Origin: Mesorhizobium opportunistum WSM2075
GTDB taxonomy: Bacteria; Pseudomonadota; Alphaproteobacteria; Rhizobiales; Rhizobiaceae
Assembly (NCBI RefSeq): GCF_000176035.2
Contig: NC_015675.1
Location: forward strand, 4,840,001-4,904,000
Reading direction: 5' to 3'
DNA: 64,000 nt
Part shown: positions 62,536-64,000 of the stretch, piece by piece
How the letters are laid out: each line of letters begins with the position of its first letter
Position numbering within the stretch: the stretch's first letter is position 1
The notes under the pieces: model-generated
The model's input: the letters and a program-made list of their open reading frames with translations, nothing else
Databases searched by the model: none
What the model was told of the DNA's origin: nothing
Program-made: the position numbers and the translations under genes

Positions 62536-63450
62536 TTAAGCCTTGCCAGGCACGGTCCTGATCACTGTGCCCCAAGGGTCCTCACGGGTCGTTTCACTGC
62601 TCACATTGTCCGAGCGCATCTCGACCCAGGCGAGACCCGATCGCGACGCGTCGCGACGACCGGCACCGGAGCTCTGCCAGGCATTGGCGCCGATGTGGTG
62701 GTGATAGCCGCCGGACGACAGAAACACCGCCTGGCCGCCATATCTGGCCATCGTGTCGAAGCCGAATTCCTGGTTCCACCAGGCTTCGGCTTCTTCAGGC
62801 CTGCCGACGCGCAGGTGAACGTGGCCGACAATGCTGTTTTCCGGCGCACCTTGCCAGCCAGCATCGCCGGCCGGCACTTCGTCGACGACGGAGGGAATGT
62901 TCAGGCGCTCGGTCGCCATGGCGATCTTGTCGCCATTCCATTTCCAGTCCTGCGGACGGCGGTCGGCGTAGATCTCGATGCCGTTGCCTTCGGGATCGGT
63001 CAGGTACAGCGCTTCGCTGACCAGATGGTCGGAAGCGCCCTCGATGGCGATCTTGTCGGCGATAGCATGGTTTATCCAGCGGCCGAGATCGGCGCGGCTG
63101 GGCAGCAGGAAAGCCGTATGGAACAGGCCGGCGCTGCGCGGATCGTCCGGCTTGGCGGAGGCATCCGGTTCGAGGACCAGCAACGGACGGCTGCCGGCGC
63201 CAAGCGTGATCGCGCCGTCGGCGCGGCTCAACTCCTGCAGGCCGACGACCCTGCGGTAATAGGCTGCGAGGCCTTCGGCATCGCGCGCCTTCAGCCCGAC
63301 GCGGGCTACGCTCACCGGCGTGGTGGCGGCAAATGGCAGTTCGCTCATCATTGTCTCCGTTGCGGCCACGCTCCACGGAACTCCCAAAGCCAAGAGCCCT
63401 GCGCCGCCGATCATCCTACGTCGTGTCAGCGCCAAAATCCGGTCCTTCAC
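62536..63450 (-). CDS. VOC family catechol-dioxygenase-like protein with possible Tat signal
   Basis: Core matches extradiol-type VOC proteins: VSVARVGLKARDAEGLAAYY, YLTDPEGNGIEIYADRRP, GHVHLRVG and GGYHHHIGANAW, with His and Glu metal ligands. Two starts are possible. GTG 63450 (304 residues) adds a stretch LTRRRMIGGAGLLALGVP that looks like a twin-arginine signal. ATG 63351 (271 residues) has a GGAG site and gives a cytoplasmic form. I list the longer because the signal is unlikely by chance. Confidence 0.8.
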   Translation of the reverse strand: MKDRILALTRRRMIGGAGLLALGVPWSVAATETMMSELPFAATTPVSVARVGLKARDAEGLAAYYRRVVGLQELSRADGAITLGAGSRPLLVLEPDASAKPDDPRSAGLFHTAFLLPSRADLGRWINHAIADKIAIEGASDHLVSEALYLTDPEGNGIEIYADRRPQDWKWNGDKIAMATERLNIPSVVDEVPAGDAGWQGAPENSIVGHVHLRVGRPEEAEAWWNQEFGFDTMARYGGQAVFLSSGGYHHHIGANAWQSSGAGRRDASRSGLAWVEMRSDNVSSETTREDPWGTVIRTVPGKA

Positions 63451-63587
63451 GGCTGTTTCTTTCCCAACGACAAATCGTCGATCGCGATCGTTCACACAAG
63501 ACAGCGAAAAGCGAACATCGTGTTCACCATTACGAGGGGCGCCCATCAGCGGTTGCATGAGATAAGCGCTCTCGCTATCTCAGCGCC

Positions 63588-64000
63588 ATGAAAGTCAAAG
63601 ACGCAGATATTCTGATCGTTCCGGGCTACACCAATTCCGGGCCCGAGCATTGGCAGACCCGCTGGCAATCGAAATTGTCGACGGCGCGGCGGGTCGAGCA
63701 GGCGGAATGGTCAAAGCCGGTGCGCGAGGACTGGACGGCGAGCGTGGCCAAAGCGGTCAATGAAGCCGAGAGGCCGGTTGTCATCGTCGCCCACTCGCTG
63801 GGGGTCGCCGCGGCGGTGCAAGCCATTCCGCGGTTCCAGAAGCCGGTCGCCGGGGCCTTTTTCGTGGCGCCGCCCGATGTCGCCAATCCAAAGATCAAGC
63901 CAAGGCACCTGATGACCTTCGGCCCCTACCCGCGCGAACCGCTGCCTTTTCCTTCGATCGTGATCGCCAGCCGTAACGACCCGTTCTGCGCCTTCGATGT
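63588..64000 (+). CDS. RBBP9/YdeN-type alpha/beta hydrolase (3' end outside window)
   Basis: At least 137 residues. ILIVPGYTNSGPEHWQTRWQ is the typical opening of the RBBP9/YdeN serine hydrolase family; AHSLGVAAAVQAI is the nucleophile elbow, and IVIASRNDPFC near the cut end holds the likely aspartate. The catalytic histidine lies beyond the window. Function unknown. Confidence 0.88.
   Translation, partial: MKVKDADILIVPGYTNSGPEHWQTRWQSKLSTARRVEQAEWSKPVREDWTASVAKAVNEAERPVVIVAHSLGVAAAVQAIPRFQKPVAGAFFVAPPDVANPKIKPRHLMTFGPYPREPLPFPSIVIASRNDPFCAFD

Overview
The window is a stretch of high-GC chromosome from an alphaproteobacterium, most likely a Mesorhizobium-like member of the Rhizobiales. The pointers are a B12-dependent class II ribonucleotide reductase, DUF982 and DUF1127-like small genes, a split XdhC with coxD/coxE-type maturation genes, many periplasmic-binding-protein transport genes, and intergenic palindromic repeats of the type common in rhizobia. 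The species cannot be fixed from the sequence alone.

Layout. 1-5000: two tandem DUF900-type alpha/beta hydrolases (the first cut by the window edge), adenine deaminase and an Omp25/Omp31-like beta-barrel. 5289-8520: tRNA-Leu(UAA) followed by a decayed accessory island with a Schlafen/AlbA-type gene, tiny phage-like genes, and two frameshifted or nonsense-carrying relics that converge with overlapping stops. 8613-16700: housekeeping and small genes (NudK-like Nudix, old yellow enzyme, SH3 protein, CinA-like protein, universal stress protein, Gpt, second Nudix, PilZ). 16700-21145: a long leader with a pair of NrdR-type boxes, then nrdJ. 21205-25900: an accessory gene with a possible PD-(D/E)xK-like nuclease core and small secreted proteins. 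25900-31800: methyltransferase, GH25 lysozyme lipoprotein, phosphodiester glycosidase, BTLCP protease, UppP. 31880-35480: 2OG-Fe(II) oxygenase, hydrolase, SRPBCC protein, ParB-like protein, thioesterase.

35491-47631 is the most interesting functional block. A divergent LysR regulator faces a polar amino acid ABC importer that runs into a DMFase-like amidohydrolase, a class III aminotransferase, a BKACE (DUF849) beta-keto acid cleavage enzyme, a GNAT acetyltransferase and an HDAC-like deacetylase. A class V PLP enzyme and an aldo-keto reductase converge on it. It reads as an undescribed catabolic route for an amide- or amine-bearing compound; the substrate is not evident.

47753-50536 holds a J-domain-like gene with no canonical start, a 54-codon gene and DUF1993/DUF1176 proteins. 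50564-57054 holds a hydrolase whose 5' end runs through a palindromic element, then a molybdo-hydroxylase maturation operon (MoeA-MobA fusion, split XdhC, CoxE, CoxD, flavin reductase) without structural hydroxylase genes nearby. 57235-64000 holds an orphan substrate-binding protein with a P1-family peptidase, DUF2171/DUF2259 proteins, purB, a VOC dioxygenase-like protein and a partial RBBP9-like hydrolase. Three long intergenic palindromes (43517, 51439, 62347) are RIME/MITE-like; the first two are copies of one family whose arms covary.
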